Notes: generated by a model from the letters alone, not told the origin. 64,000 bases of DNA from DATAES01 sp963802415 (GCA_963802415.1 CAWDIH010000001.1:1488001-1552000), one strand, 5' to 3'. Numbered from the stretch's first letter, positions 18,364 to 27,953 are shown. Translations and numbers: made by a program.

Positions 18364-19557
18364 TTGAAGCTCGAGTGGAGCGCGGAGGACGAGGCCTTCC
18401 GTGCCGAGTTGATCCAGTTCCTCGACGAGCACGCGCCGCCGGAGATCAAGGCAGGGCGTGACTTCAGCGACGGCGGTGTCGACGAGGACGGCGGCAACGA
18501 GGTCATCCCCAAGTGGGGCCGCGACTGGCAGGCGACGCTGTTCGACCACGGCTGGATGATCCCGAGCTATCCACCCGAGCTCGGTGGTCGCAACGCGACG
18601 CCCGTGCAGACGCTGATCTTCATGGAGGAGCTTGCGAAGCGTCGCATCGTGCGCAGCCTCCATTTTCCCGGTTACGGAATCGCGGCGCCGAGCCTGCTCG
18701 AGTTCGGGAACGACGAGCAGCGCAAGCTCGCGGCGCCGTCCATCCGCGGCGACCTGATCTGGTGCATCGGCATGAGCGAGCCGAACGCTGGCAGCGATCT
18801 CGCGTCGCTCGCGACCCGTGCCGAGCGCGACGGCGATCGGTTCGTCGTCAACGGCCAGAAGGTGTGGACGTCGTACTCGATGGTGGCTGCGAAGTGCTTC
18901 TGTTACGTGCGGACCACGCCGTTGGACCAGGCGCCGAAGCACAAAGGCATCACTGTGCTGATCATCGACATGGACACACCTGGCATCGAGGTGCGCCCGA
19001 TCAGGCACATCACCGGCGCCGATGACTTTGCTGAAGTGTTCTTCACGGACGTCGAGGTGCCCGTCCACAACGTCGTCGGCGCCATCGACGACGGCTGGCG
19101 CATCACGATGGGCTCACTCGCGCACGAGCGGGGCGGCCTGTGGTTGCAGTCGGTCGCGATGGTGCAACAGACGGTCGACGACCTCTGCGCGATGGCGCGC
19201 CGGCACGGGCTCGATGCCGATGCCGGTGTGCGTCGCCGGCTGGCGGAGGCGTACGAGCAGGTGGCGTCGTTGCGGGCGCTCGGTTACAAGGGGTTCTCGT
19301 CGTTCGCGCAGGGCAGCTCCGCCCCCGAGCACAGCTATTTGAAGCTGGCGACGTCCGAGCTCGGCAAGGCGCTGTACGAGCTCGGCATGCAGCTGCAAGG
19401 TCCGTACGGCGCGGTCAGCGATCCTGACCGGGGTGATCAACGCGGCCGCTGGTCCCGGTCGTTCTTCGTCAGCTTCGCCAACACGGTGGCCGGGGGATCG
19501 AGCGAGATCCAGCGCAACATCATCGCCACCCGCGTTCTCGGGCTCCCGCGGCAGTAG
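18364..19557 (+). CDS. Acyl-CoA dehydrogenase, full-length
   Basis: An intact 397-residue ACAD. TTG 18364 is the only start near the homology (MKLEWSAEDEAFRAELIQF), 4 bp after the SDR stop. The middle domain has LIWCIGMSEPNAGSDLASL and FVVNGQKVWTSYS, and the C-terminal domain ends AGGSSEIQRNIIATRVLGLP. FAD-dependent alpha,beta-dehydrogenation of an acyl-CoA is the family reaction. The position equivalent to the catalytic Glu of EGTxEIQ enzymes reads Gly-Ser-Ser. In sterol-type ACADs of this group the base is placed elsewhere in the chain or supplied in a mixed oligomer with a partner such as the adjacent 19565 protein. Confidence 0.92.
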   Translation: MKLEWSAEDEAFRAELIQFLDEHAPPEIKAGRDFSDGGVDEDGGNEVIPKWGRDWQATLFDHGWMIPSYPPELGGRNATPVQTLIFMEELAKRRIVRSLHFPGYGIAAPSLLEFGNDEQRKLAAPSIRGDLIWCIGMSEPNAGSDLASLATRAERDGDRFVVNGQKVWTSYSMVAAKCFCYVRTTPLDQAPKHKGITVLIIDMDTPGIEVRPIRHITGADDFAEVFFTDVEVPVHNVVGAIDDGWRITMGSLAHERGGLWLQSVAMVQQTVDDLCAMARRHGLDADAGVRRRLAEAYEQVASLRALGYKGFSSFAQGSSAPEHSYLKLATSELGKALYELGMQLQGPYGAVSDPDRGDQRGRWSRSFFVSFANTVAGGSSEIQRNIIATRVLGLPRQ

Positions 19558-19564
19558 GTGCGAG

Positions 19565-20560
19565 ATGGACTTCACGCTCACTGACGAACAACTGATGCTG
19601 CGGGACACAGCGCAGGCGCTGCTCACGCGTCATTGTCCGACGTCACTCGTGCGGGCGCACATCGACGATCCCGCCGCAGCTGATGCACTGTGGGAGCACC
19701 TTCGTAACTGGGCGGTGCTCGGTGACGGACCGTTGACCGACCTGTGCCTGTTCCTGGAGGAGTGCGGCGCCGTGCTCACACCGGGACCGTTCCTCGCGTC
19801 GGCCGCGCTGGCCTTGCCGCTCGCCCGCGGCGCGGGTGCCGATCTCGCCGACGAGCTCGCTGCTGGAGAATGCAGCGCGACGGTGGCGGTCGCGGGCCCC
19901 GATGGCGAGTGGCGCACGAACGACGAGAAGACGAAGACGTTCGTTCTCGAAGCAGACCGGGTCGACTACATCCTCGCGATCGATGGTGATGGTCGCGCGA
20001 GCGTGTTGCCTGGCACAGCTGTCATGCATCGGCGCGTGGGCTCGATCGACTCGACTCGCCGCATCTTCGAGGTCGACACGTCGAGCGCGCACGCGTCAGT
20101 CACCACCGGTCCCCTCGATGTCGACTGCTGGCTGCGGCGTGCCACGGTCGCGCTCGCGGCCGAGATGATCGGGACCACGCGATGGCTGCTGGGCACAGCC
20201 ATCGACTACGCGAAGCAGCGCGTGCAGTTCGGCGTACCGATCGGAAGCTTCCAGGCCATCCAGCACAAGCTCGCGGACTGCTCGCTCGACCTCGAGCGTG
20301 CGCGGAGCGCGGTGTACTACGCGGCGATGTGCATCGATGCGGACGATCCGGAGCAGCACCGCGCCGTCCATGTCGCCAAGGCCGCAGCCGGACGGGCGGC
20401 CACGCATTGTGCGAAGGACAGCATGCAGATCCATGGCGGCATCGGGTACACGTGGGAGCACGACCTGCACCTGTACATCAGGCGTGCGTACGCCTCCGAG
20501 CACCTCCTCGGCACCGCCGGCTGGCACCACGACCGCATCGCCGACCTGATTCTCGGCTGA
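19565..20560 (+). CDS. Acyl-CoA dehydrogenase, short (partner) type
   Basis: An intact 331-residue ACAD starting MDFTLTDEQLMLRDTAQALL, 7 bp after the preceding ACAD. The middle beta domain is strongly shortened. The C-terminal helical domain is complete, with QRVQFGVPIGSFQAIQHKLAD and MQIHGGIGYTWEHDLHLYIRRA. It has the same architecture as the small ACADs at 11632 and 63302. The unequal pair 18364/19565 mirrors the alpha2-beta2 FadE pairs of mycobacterial sterol degradation, where substrate and FAD sites are shared between chains. Repeat A-prime follows 11 bp after the stop. Confidence 0.9.
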   Translation: MDFTLTDEQLMLRDTAQALLTRHCPTSLVRAHIDDPAAADALWEHLRNWAVLGDGPLTDLCLFLEECGAVLTPGPFLASAALALPLARGAGADLADELAAGECSATVAVAGPDGEWRTNDEKTKTFVLEADRVDYILAIDGDGRASVLPGTAVMHRRVGSIDSTRRIFEVDTSSAHASVTTGPLDVDCWLRRATVALAAEMIGTTRWLLGTAIDYAKQRVQFGVPIGSFQAIQHKLADCSLDLERARSAVYYAAMCIDADDPEQHRAVHVAKAAAGRAATHCAKDSMQIHGGIGYTWEHDLHLYIRRAYASEHLLGTAGWHHDRIADLILG

Positions 20561-20570
20561 GAGGCGCCGC

Positions 20571-20620
20571 AACTTCGGGTCGCCGTGGTTGCTATAGCAA
20601 CCACGGCGCACCAACATTCG
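20571..20620. repeat. Repeat A-related hairpin with a different stem (GCTATAGC core)
   Basis: The perfect 28-bp palindrome at 20581-20608 (centre TGGTTGCTATAGCAACCA) is flanked by AACTTCGGG and CCAACATTCG. Flanks and GCTATAGC core match repeat A, but the stem is different and still self-complementary. It lies 11 bp after the ACAD stop and ahead of operator site 6, consistent with an intrinsic terminator that insulates the MaoC gene. Confidence 0.75.
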
Positions 20621-20636
20621 CAGGCGGGCCCAAAAC

Positions 20637-20654
20637 ATGACACGATCGTCAGGT
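20637..20654. promoter_or_regulatory. TGAC-N6-GTCA operator, site 6
   Basis: ATGACACGATCGTCAGGT lies 27 bp upstream of the chosen MaoC start. An ATG at 20637 lies inside the palindrome and is in frame, but the GTG at 20682, preceded by AAGGGGAG, fits family length better. That leaves the operator in the promoter. Confidence 0.7.
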
Positions 20655-20681
20655 ACGACTGTTGACGAAGGGGAGCCGTCA

Positions 20682-21110
20682 GTGGCCGAAGCGAAGCTGT
20701 TCTTCGAGGACGTGAACGAGGGGGACGAGGCGCCGGTCGTGACCCACGAGCTGACCCGTACGGATCTCGTGATGTACGCAGGTGCCTCGGGCGACTTCAA
20801 TCCCATGCACCACGACGAGGTGAAGGCCAAGGAGGCCGGCCTCCCCAGCGTGTTCGGTCACGGCATGTTCTCGATGGGTCTGCTCGGGCGGGCGATCACC
20901 GACTGGGTCGGCGTCGGCAACGTGCGCCACTTCAAAGTCCGCTTCACGAAGCAGACGTGGCCGGGTGAGAAGTTGACGTCGAAGATCGCGGTCACCGGGA
21001 AGCGCAAGGACAACGGCGACAACCTGATCGACCTCGACGTCGGGCTCGCGAACGAGAGCGGCGAGGTCAAAGTCTCCGGCTCGGCGACGGCGGCGCTGCC
21101 TTCGCGCTGA
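20682..21110 (+). CDS. MaoC-like (R)-specific enoyl-CoA hydratase
   Basis: A 142-residue single-hotdog MaoC-type hydratase. The hydratase-2 motif is present as GASGDFNPMHHDE (catalytic Asp and His), followed by FGHGMFSMGLLGRAI. Such proteins hydrate trans-2-enoyl-CoA to the (R)-3-hydroxy ester, as homodimers or in pairs with another hotdog chain. GTG 20682 was chosen for its ribosome site; the in-frame ATG at 20637 would place the operator inside the gene. It is monocistronic, between a hairpin upstream and a strong terminator downstream. It could supply the hydration step missing from the igr-like operon. Confidence 0.9.
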   Translation: MAEAKLFFEDVNEGDEAPVVTHELTRTDLVMYAGASGDFNPMHHDEVKAKEAGLPSVFGHGMFSMGLLGRAITDWVGVGNVRHFKVRFTKQTWPGEKLTSKIAVTGKRKDNGDNLIDLDVGLANESGEVKVSGSATAALPSR

Positions 21111-21137
21111 TCAACTCTTCGGGGTAGGGGGGCCAAC

Positions 21138-21184
21138 ACGCCCGGGCGTCTCACCACATCGCATGTGGTCAGACGCCCGGGCGT
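21138..21184. terminator. Strong bidirectional stem-loop terminator
   Basis: An almost perfect inverted repeat: ACGCCCGGGCGTCT, then ACCACAT, a short CGC loop, then ATGTGGT and AGACGCCCGGGCGT. It lies between the convergent MaoC gene (stop 21110) and the LuxR-family gene, whose last codons and stop (21169) fall inside the right arm. No U-tract is present. The shared ACCACAT/ATGTGGT inner arms recall repeat B. Confidence 0.85.
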
Positions 21185-23850
21185 TGCGCGAAAGACGTGA
21201 GCGCGCCGGCGAGCTCATGACGATTGGTGACGCCCAGTTTGGTGTAGGCGCGCTGCAGGTGGTTGTTCACCGTGCGGACCGAGAGGTACAGCTTCGCGGC
21301 GATCTCCGGACTACTGACCCCGGCCGCAGCGAGCGTGCAGATCTCACGTTCACGCGCCGTCAACGGCACCGGAGCGTCGGTCGTGACCAGCGCCGGCGTC
21401 CGGGGTGACTCGCACATGTCGATCAATCTCGCGGCGCGGCTGCGCAACGCAGCCGCAGCGCGGCTCGATCCTCGTCGCGCTCGGAGTGCGTGCGAGGCTG
21501 CTGTCGCAGCCTCCGCCGCGAACAGCAGTGTGCCGAGGCGTTCGAAGCTGTCCGTTGCGGCAACGAGACCGGTGGCCCGGTCCTCGTCGAGCGCGGCCGC
21601 GTGTTCCGCCCACGCGGGCACGAGGTCGCCTTCGCAGAGGTCCGCCAGCGCGGCCAATCGCTCGCTCGTGCCCCGATGACCGAGCCGGCACGCGTCGTGC
21701 AGCAACCATGCCTCCATTGCGTGGTGTCCGCTTTCTTCCAAGGCGCCAGCACCGTCGAGGAGCAGCTCGCGCGCGAGCGGCAGTGAACCGGTGACGGCCG
21801 CGGTCCACGCCGGCCCCAGCGCCTGCTCGCCCGGTAAGTACGCGAACGGCTCGAGTCGCTCGAGCTCGTCGAGCGCTGCCGTCGCAGCGTCGACGTCCCC
21901 CATCCACGATGCAGCCGTGGCGAGGAGCGACAGGACGACGCGTCGAGGGCCTACATCGCGTCGCTCGCATCGGGCAACCCCTTCGGCCAGCCAGCGCCGC
22001 GCGGTCTCGAGCTGTCCACGCACCATCGCGTTGCGCCCGAGCCGGACCACGAACCACAGCGCGGCGTTGGGCGGTGCGTCGCGAGGGATGTCCCCGTAGC
22101 AGCGGAGCGCGAGGTCCGACGACTCGTCGAGGCGCCCGAGATAGGCGAGCGCGTCGACCTTGAAACTCAGGTGGACATGCGGACGGGCCATGGCGATCTG
22201 CTCGCTGAGCCGGATGTGGTCGTCGTGGGCACTGTCGCCGACCTCGATGGCGCGGCTGAAGTGGCCGGTGGCGATGAGCGCGGGCTCGGCCGCGATCGCC
22301 GCGATCACCCATGCCCTCGCGTGCACGTCGTCGGTGAGCGCGCCGAGCACCTCCAAGGCTTCGAGCGGTCGACCACCGTAGGAGAGCACCATTCCTTCTT
22401 CGGCGATCAGTTCGTTGCTCGTGGTCTCGTCGCTCACGCTGTCCACGCATGTCGCGAAGGATCGACAACGCGTCACCGGGGCTGTGCAGGCCCCACATCA
22501 AGTTGCGTACGTGCATCTCCGCCAACGGCGCGAACAGGCGCTCGCCACTGCCGATCAAGTCGAGCGCGGCCGCCAGCACTTCACCTGCTTCGTCGTACCG
22601 CGCGAGCTCGTGCAAAGCCTCACCGAGCAGGAGTCCCGACTCCGCAGTGAGGCCGTCACTCGCGGCGGCGCCGCGAGCCGTTCGACCTGCACGTGGTCGT
22701 GGTTGTGCCGAGCGAACCATGCTGCCGACATCAACAGTTCGGGATCTGCCGAACCGGTTGCGTCCAGATAGGCGCCCGCGATGGCGACGACGTCGTCGCG
22801 ACGGCGCGCACCATGGCTTTCGATCCAGTCGACCCTGTCGAGCAACAACCGCCGGCGGGTGGTCGCGGGAACGGCGGCACGAACGATCTCCCCGTAGACC
22901 GGATGTGCGAGCGTCACCTGCTGGCGACGGGTGTCCGGGCGGATGCGCACGAGCCCCGCACGTTCGAGCGCCTCGACTGCGCCGGCACCGACAACGGACT
23001 CGAGCATCGCCAGCCCCACAGGTTCCCACAGGGCGACCTTGTCGATGGCCGCTCTCGTCTGCGGGTCGAGCAGGTCGAGTCGCGCCGCGACCGCGTCGGA
23101 CAGGCGGGCACTCGCCACGAGCCGTCCGGCCAGGCGCCAGACCCCCCGGTCCTGGCGGAGCTGTCCACCGTCGATGGCGGCCAGGACCAGCTCGCGCGCA
23201 TACAGCACGTTGCCTTGGCTCACCGCCCAGATCGAGTCGACCGCATCGGTCGCGATCGGTCCCGCGAGCGCGGTCCGTAACAGGGCTTCGAGCTCGCTCG
23301 GCGAGAAGTCGCCGAGGTCGACACGACCCGTCCGTTCGTCGCGCCAGAGGCCGTCGACGTTGTTCGCCACCCGTTCGCCGCTGCGGACAGTCCCGACGAG
23401 AAAGTTCAAGTGCGCGTCGAGAAGCTGGCCCACCAACGTGGCGGTCGTCGAGTCGAGGAGTTGGATGTCGTCGATGAGCAGGACGACGCGGCGCCCCTTG
23501 CCGCGGGACTTGACCGTCTCGGCGACCTTGGGAAACAGCGTCACCGGATCGCTCCGGTCGAGCAGGATGCGTGCCGGCAGCAGGTGTGCCACCGCGCCGA
23601 GCGGAACCTGCCGCGTCCGCTCGCTCGCCACTGCCCGCACGCACCACCAGCCTCCCGCTTCCGCGAGGGCGAGGACCTCCTCCGCCAGCCGGGTCTTGCC
23701 GACGCCGGGTGCACCGTGGATCACGAACCCGAGCGTTTCCGGGTCGTCGAGCGCCGCGACGATTCCCTCGACCTCGACGTGACGGCCGACGAACGGCCAG
23801 CGCGCCCGCACTGAATCGCCGGCCAGGGAGGCCGTGCGACCCGAGCTCAT
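21169..23850 (-). CDS. Large ATP-binding LuxR-family (LAL) transcriptional regulator (frameshifted)
   Basis: Reads from ATG 23850 for about 890 residues once rejoined. The N-terminal AAA/STAND ATPase has Walker A GAPGVGKT at residues 46-53 and Walker B VVLLIDDIQ at about 122-130. A long helical, tetratricopeptide-like region follows. The C-terminal LuxR helix-turn-helix is TAREREICTLAAAGVSSPEIAAKLYLSVRTVNNHLQRAY. Frame breaks lie near 22660 and 22445. LAL proteins (MalT type) activate catabolic or secondary-metabolite operons on ligand and ATP binding. None of the recurrent palindromes is upstream, and its targets are unknown. The gene is convergent with MaoC. Confidence 0.88.
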
Positions 23851-23929
23851 GCGGTCACCGTACTTCCGGGGCGTAATTCGAGCACCTGTTGCTCACGTCG
23901 CCGGGCGCGGGGAAGCGCACAGTCGCACC

Positions 23930-24076
23930 ATGGCGACAGACACCCGCTTTCATCACCGTCCCGCACCCCGCACCGCGTACCTGCTCGGCAGGCCGGCGTC
24001 GACTTGGGTGGACGCGATCTCGCGCACCCGCGCCGACCGGCACGACACCGAGGGAGACCTCACCGATGTGGACTGA
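23930..24076 (+). CDS. Small hypothetical protein, possible leader ORF of the SDR
   Basis: A 48-codon ORF (start MATDTRFHHRPAPRTAYLLG, containing RPASTWVDAIS). Its stop codon lies inside the next gene, which starts at 24066. Third codon positions are mostly G or C, as in the real genes here, and the overlap suggests translational coupling. No domain was recognised. It could be a genuine small protein, a leader peptide, or an accident of GC-rich sequence. Nothing else is apparent in the 23851-24065 gap. Confidence 0.4.
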   Translation: MATDTRFHHRPAPRTAYLLGRPASTWVDAISRTRADRHDTEGDLTDVD

Positions 24077-24890
24077 TCGCATGCCTACGCAGCACACGCT
24101 CATCACCGGAGGCGGACGGGGGATCGGGCGATTGCTCGCCCAGGGCCTCGCCGCGGAGGGGATGGCCGTCGGGTTGATCGCCCGATCGGGGAACGAACTC
24201 GCCGAGACGGTCGAGCTCGTCGAGGCGGCGGGTGGGATCGCGGCAGCAGAGGTTGCAGACGTGACCGACGAGTGGTCGCTCGGGGCAGCCGTCGAGCGGC
24301 TGCGGGAGCGCTTCGGTCCCGTCGAGGTCCTGATCAACAACGCGGGCATCGTCGGACCCATCGGGCCGGCATGGGAGGTCGACGCAGATCAGTGGTGGCG
24401 CACCATGGAGGTGAACGTCCGCGGGACCCTCCTCGCCACGCAGCTCGTGCTGCCCGTGATGGTGGCCCGTCGCAACGGACGCGTCGTGAACCTCAGCAGT
24501 CAGGCCGGGGTCTTCCGCTGGCCGCTGGTGTCCGCCTATTCGGTCTCGAAGGCGGCTGTCGTGAAACTGTCGGAGAACATGGCTCGCGAAACACAGCGGC
24601 ACAACGTCGCGGTGTTCAGCGTCCATCCTGGGCTGCTGCCCATCGGCATGGGTGAGCAGGCTTACATCGATGCGTCGGCGCCCGAGTCGAACGAGGCTCA
24701 CGTCTTCGCCTGGGTGCGTCGCGAGATCGCCGAAGGCCGAGGCGGGGACCCGGAGCGCGCCATCGAACTGATCATGCGGCTTGCATCCGGTCTCTACGAC
24801 GAGCTCTCGGGCCATCAGCTCTCGGTGCACGACGACATCGACGCGCTGCTCGCACAGCAGCAGCGACTCAGCCGTTCATCAGTTGCGTGA
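24066..24890 (+). CDS. SDR-family oxidoreductase
   Basis: An intact 274-residue classical SDR. It has ITGGGRGIGR (cofactor), INNAG, and catalytic YSVSK in the segment VSAYSVSKAAVVKLSENMAR. ATG 24066 follows a GGGAG ribosome site; ATG 24081 is an alternative. It diverges from the LuxR-family gene, with the small ORF in between. The last 23 bp overlap the convergent nitronate monooxygenase gene. No TGAC-N6-GTCA site is present, so this unit is probably under different control, perhaps by the adjacent LAL regulator. Confidence 0.9.
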   Translation: MWTDRMPTQHTLITGGGRGIGRLLAQGLAAEGMAVGLIARSGNELAETVELVEAAGGIAAAEVADVTDEWSLGAAVERLRERFGPVEVLINNAGIVGPIGPAWEVDADQWWRTMEVNVRGTLLATQLVLPVMVARRNGRVVNLSSQAGVFRWPLVSAYSVSKAAVVKLSENMARETQRHNVAVFSVHPGLLPIGMGEQAYIDASAPESNEAHVFAWVRREIAEGRGGDPERAIELIMRLASGLYDELSGHQLSVHDDIDALLAQQQRLSRSSVA

Positions 24891-25990
24891 GGCGCTCTGT
24901 CGCCTCGATGCACTCCTCGACCATCGTGTAGATCACGTCCTTCACAGGGCGAACCTTGGTCGCCTGCCCGATGACCTGGCCTGCTGGATTGAAGTTCACG
25001 TTCTTCGCCTGTTCGGGATAGCGGTGTCCGCGCGAGACGGCAGTCGACGTCACCATGAACTGCAAGGGCATGCCGAGAGGGTCGGGCGTGTCAGGACGCT
25101 CCCACGCATCCGTCCAGTCGTTGCGCAGCATGCGGCACGGCTTGCCCGTGTACGAGCGGGAGCGCACCGTGTCGCGTGACGACGCTGCGAGGTAGCTCTC
25201 CATCTGCGCCGGCGGGATGTCGGCCTCTTCGACGGTGAGCCACAACGTTCCCGTCCACACGCCCTGTGCGCCGAGTGCGAGCGCGGCAGCCATCTGCCGG
25301 CCGTTGCCGATCCCGCCCGCGGCCAGAACCGGTGTCGGCGCGACGGACGTCGATGACTTCAGGCCAGAGCACGCATCGAGCCGACGTCGCCCGTGTGGCC
25401 TCCGCCTTCGGTGCCCTGTGCGATGACGATGTCGACGCCCGCTTCCTTGTGGTTGAGCGCCTGCTTCGACCGCGCCGCACAGCGCGGCGACGAGCCGGCC
25501 GGACTGGTGGATCTCGTCGAGGATGTCGCTGGGGGGCGTGCCCAGCGCGTTGGCGATCAGCTTCACCTTGTCGTGCTCGAGCGCGCACCTCGACTTGAGG
25601 TGCCGCGGTGGCGGCCGTCCAGCCGAGGAGTTCGCGAGGCGCCTCCTCGTCCGGCAGCCTCGGCACGCCATGGTCGCGCAGGAGGTGCTCGACGAACTCG
25701 CGGTGCTGCTGCGGGATCATCGCCCGCAGATCCGCCTCGAGCTTGGCGGGATCGAGCTCGCCCATGCCCTCGTAGTGGCCGGGGATGACGATGTCGACGC
25801 CGTACGGACGGTCGCCGACGTGCTCGTCGATCCAGTCGAGTTCGATCTCGAGCTGCTCGGGACTGAACCCGACCGCGCCCAACACCCCGAACCCACCCGC
25901 CTTCGACACTGCTGCCACCACGTCGCGGCAGTGGGTGAACGCGAAGATCGGGAACTCGATCCCGAGCTGCCTGGCCACTTCGGTCTGCAT
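24868..25990 (-). CDS. Nitronate monooxygenase / 2-nitropropane dioxygenase-like flavoenzyme (frameshifted)
   Basis: Reads from ATG 25990 (MQTEVARQLGIEFPIFAFTH). An FMN-dependent TIM-barrel protein of the NMO family, with SKAGGFGVLGAVG near the N-terminus. A later flavin-phosphate region reads PVLAAGGIGNGRQMAAALALG, followed by AQGVWTGTLWL. At least three frame breaks (near 25640, 25480 and 25375) interrupt the middle. Rejoined length is about 373 residues. Homologues also act as enoyl-ACP or quinone reductases, so the name does not fix the substrate. It overlaps the SDR 3' end by 23 bp, tail to tail. Confidence 0.8.
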
Positions 25991-26006
25991 GTCGTCTCTC
26001 CCGTTG

Positions 26007-26057
26007 CGAATGTTGGATGGAAACGGGCGCTATAGCGCCCGTTTCTCCCGGAGTTGG
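26007..26057. repeat. Repeat A hairpin (GCTATAGC core), copy 2
   Basis: CGAATGTTGGATGG, then AAACGGGCGCTATAGCGCCC and GTTT, then CCCGGAGTTG. It lies 10 bp beyond the P450 stop (26067, minus) and 17 bp before the nitronate monooxygenase start (25990, minus), so it separates two genes reading in the same direction. A terminator for the P450 is the simplest reading. Confidence 0.8.
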
Positions 26058-26066
26058 CGGAACTGG

Positions 26067-27284
26067 TCAGCCGTTCAGCTTCAGGGGCATGTACTTGATG
26101 CCGTTGACGAAGTCGGAACGGAGGCGGCGGACCTCGCCGGCGAGCTCGGGATTCGGGAAACGGCGCAGCATCTCGCGCATGATCCATTTGATCTCGAGCC
26201 GTGCGAGGTTCGCCCCGAGGCAGAAGTGGACGCCGCCGCCGCCGAACGTCACGTGGTCGTTGGGCGTGCGACGGATGTCGAACCTCATCGAGTTCTCGAA
26301 CACTTCTTCGTCCCGGTTGCCGGACGCATAGAAGGTGACGACCTTGTCGCCCTTCTTGACCGGGACGCCCCGGATCTCGGTGTCGACGCGTGACGGTGCG
26401 CCGGAAGTTGTGGATCGAGGCGCCCCACCGCAGCATCTCCTCGACCGCGGTCTCCCAGAGCTCGTCGTCGTCGATACCAGCGACGAGCTCGGCCCGCGTC
26501 CGGCCGCTCGATCAGCGCGAGCATCGCATGCGCGATGAGATTGCGAGTCGTCTCGTTGCCGGCAACGACGAGAAGGACGAAGAACAGGTTGAGCTCCGTG
26601 TCGGTCAACTTGTCACCGTCGACCTCCGCGTGGACGAGAATCGACATGATGTCGTCACGCTGGTTCTGGCGGCGGTCCGCGGCGAGCTCGTCGCACAGTG
26701 CGTAGAGCTCCGCCGACGCGCTGTCCGTCCTCTTCGGAAGACTGGAAATCGGGATCCTGCGCCCCGACGAGCCGGTTGGCGAGTGCGGTGGCGCGATGCC
26801 GGTCCGCTTCCGGGATGCCGATCATCTCGCAGATGGCTTGCATCGGCAGCTCCGCCGCGATTTCCGTCGTGAACTCGACCTCGTCGCGACCATCGACCGC
26901 GTCGACGATGTGCCGAGCACGCGTCGCGATCGAATCGGCGAGCTTCGAGATCATCCGCGGCGTGAAGCCCACGGACACGAGCCGCCGGTAGCGGTTGTGC
27001 TTCGGCGGGTCCATCTGCAACAGCGTCATGCGATGGAACTCAAGCGCCATCGGGTCCTGGTCGAGGATGAACGCCGAACCGACTTCGGTCGAGAACGTCG
27101 CGACGTCCTTGCTGATCGCCTTGACGTCGGCGTGCTTCGTGATCGCCCAGAACCCCTGCGCGTTGGGATGTTCGTGCCAGTACACAGGCGCTTCACGCCG
27201 CAACACCGCGAACTGGTCGTGCGGTACGCCACGCGCCCACGTGTCCTCGAGCAGGTCGATCTCGTCCAGGGTCACCACAGTCAC
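26067..27284 (-). CDS. Cytochrome P450, CYP125/124-like signature (frameshifted)
   Basis: Starts at GTG 27284 (VTVVTLDEIDLLEDTWARG) after a GAAGGAG ribosome site. The I-helix motif is AGNETT and the heme loop is FGGGGVHFCLGANLARLE, the FGGGGxHxCLGAxLAR form common in sterol and branched-lipid omega-hydroxylases such as CYP125 and CYP124. Frames break near 26690, 26500, 26410 and 26310, and rejoined length is about 405 residues. The start overlaps the TetR stop by 4 nt (GTGA), so the two form one translationally coupled unit. Substrate assignment to a sterol or isoprenoid is inference from the heme-loop signature and context. Confidence 0.85.
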
Positions 27285-27886
27285 GAAACGTCTCCTTCGA
27301 TGAGTGCTCGGAGGCCGGCGACGACGTCGACAGCCGAGAACGCGGTCGGGTCGAGGCGCTGCTGCATGGCCGCGCCGAGCAAGAGGGCGATGACGAGCCC
27401 GGACGTGCGCTGCGGATGCCGCAGTCGCCCCAGCCCCTCGTCCTTCGTCCAATCAGCGAGTGGCGCGGCCAGATCCGAACGGCGCTCGTGGTATCGGCGG
27501 GCGAGATCGCCGGCGAACTCGGCGTTGCGCGCCGCGTGCAACCACAACTCGATCTCGAGCAGCAACCAGGAGTCGCCGTCATCAGGATCGGACGTCATCG
27601 AGTCGGACCACAAGGCCCGCAGACGTCCGTCGAGGTCTGCCGAGCGCTCGACGTCGGCGGAAATCCTCGCCGCCGACTCGTCGAGCCATTGCTCGACCAG
27701 GGCGAGGAGCAGCCCGTCCTTGCTGCCGAAGTGGTTGTACAGCGCGCCCGTGGTGCGGTCCGCCGCGTCGGCCAACGCTTCCGCCGAGACGGCATGGAAT
27801 CCCTTACGAGCGAACAGGTCAGCAGCGGCGGCGATCAACCGCGCCCGCGTCAGCGCTCGCCGCTCTTCTTGGGTCTGCGCCGGCAT
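27281..27886 (-). CDS. TetR-family transcriptional regulator
   Basis: 201 residues. The N-terminal helix-turn-helix reads TRARLIAAAADLFARKGFHAVSAEALADAADRTTGALYNHFGSKDGLL, a clear TetR domain; the C-terminal ligand domain is variable. ATG 27886 has GGAGG 5 nt upstream. A perfect 26-bp palindrome starts 11 bp upstream of the gene, pointing to autorepression. The P450 is co-transcribed downstream with a 4-nt overlap, so the regulator probably responds to that enzyme's substrate. This palindrome is unrelated to the recurrent TGAC-N6-GTCA site. Confidence 0.93.
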   Translation of the reverse strand: MPAQTQEERRALTRARLIAAAADLFARKGFHAVSAEALADAADRTTGALYNHFGSKDGLLLALVEQWLDESAARISADVERSADLDGRLRALWSDSMTSDPDDGDSWLLLEIELWLHAARNAEFAGDLARRYHERRSDLAAPLADWTKDEGLGRLRHPQRTSGLVIALLLGAAMQQRLDPTAFSAVDVVAGLRALIEGDVS

Positions 27887-27896
27887 AGATCCTCCA

Positions 27897-27922
27897 ACAT
27901 ATATCGGACAACCGATATATGT
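27897..27922. promoter_or_regulatory. Private TetR operator (26-bp palindrome)
   Basis: Perfect 11-bp inverted arms, ACATATATCGG and CCGATATATGT, are separated by ACAA. The arms are very AT-rich for this sequence. The site is directly upstream of the tetR-P450 unit and 32 bp upstream of the divergent SDR start. It is the only copy seen in the window, so it is probably the autoregulatory site of the adjacent TetR. Confidence 0.85.
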
Positions 27923-27927
27923 GAAAT

Positions 27928-27942
27928 CTGACGCTGCTGTCA
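27928..27942. promoter_or_regulatory. TGAC-N6-GTCA operator, site 7
   Basis: CTGACGCTGCTGTCA lies 5 bp from the private TetR palindrome and 11 bp upstream of the SDR start at 27954. Only the core half-sites match, so it is among the weaker members. Position and association with an SDR-hydratase-thiolase operon support it. Confidence 0.55.
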
Positions 27943-27953
27943 TACTGCGGCTC

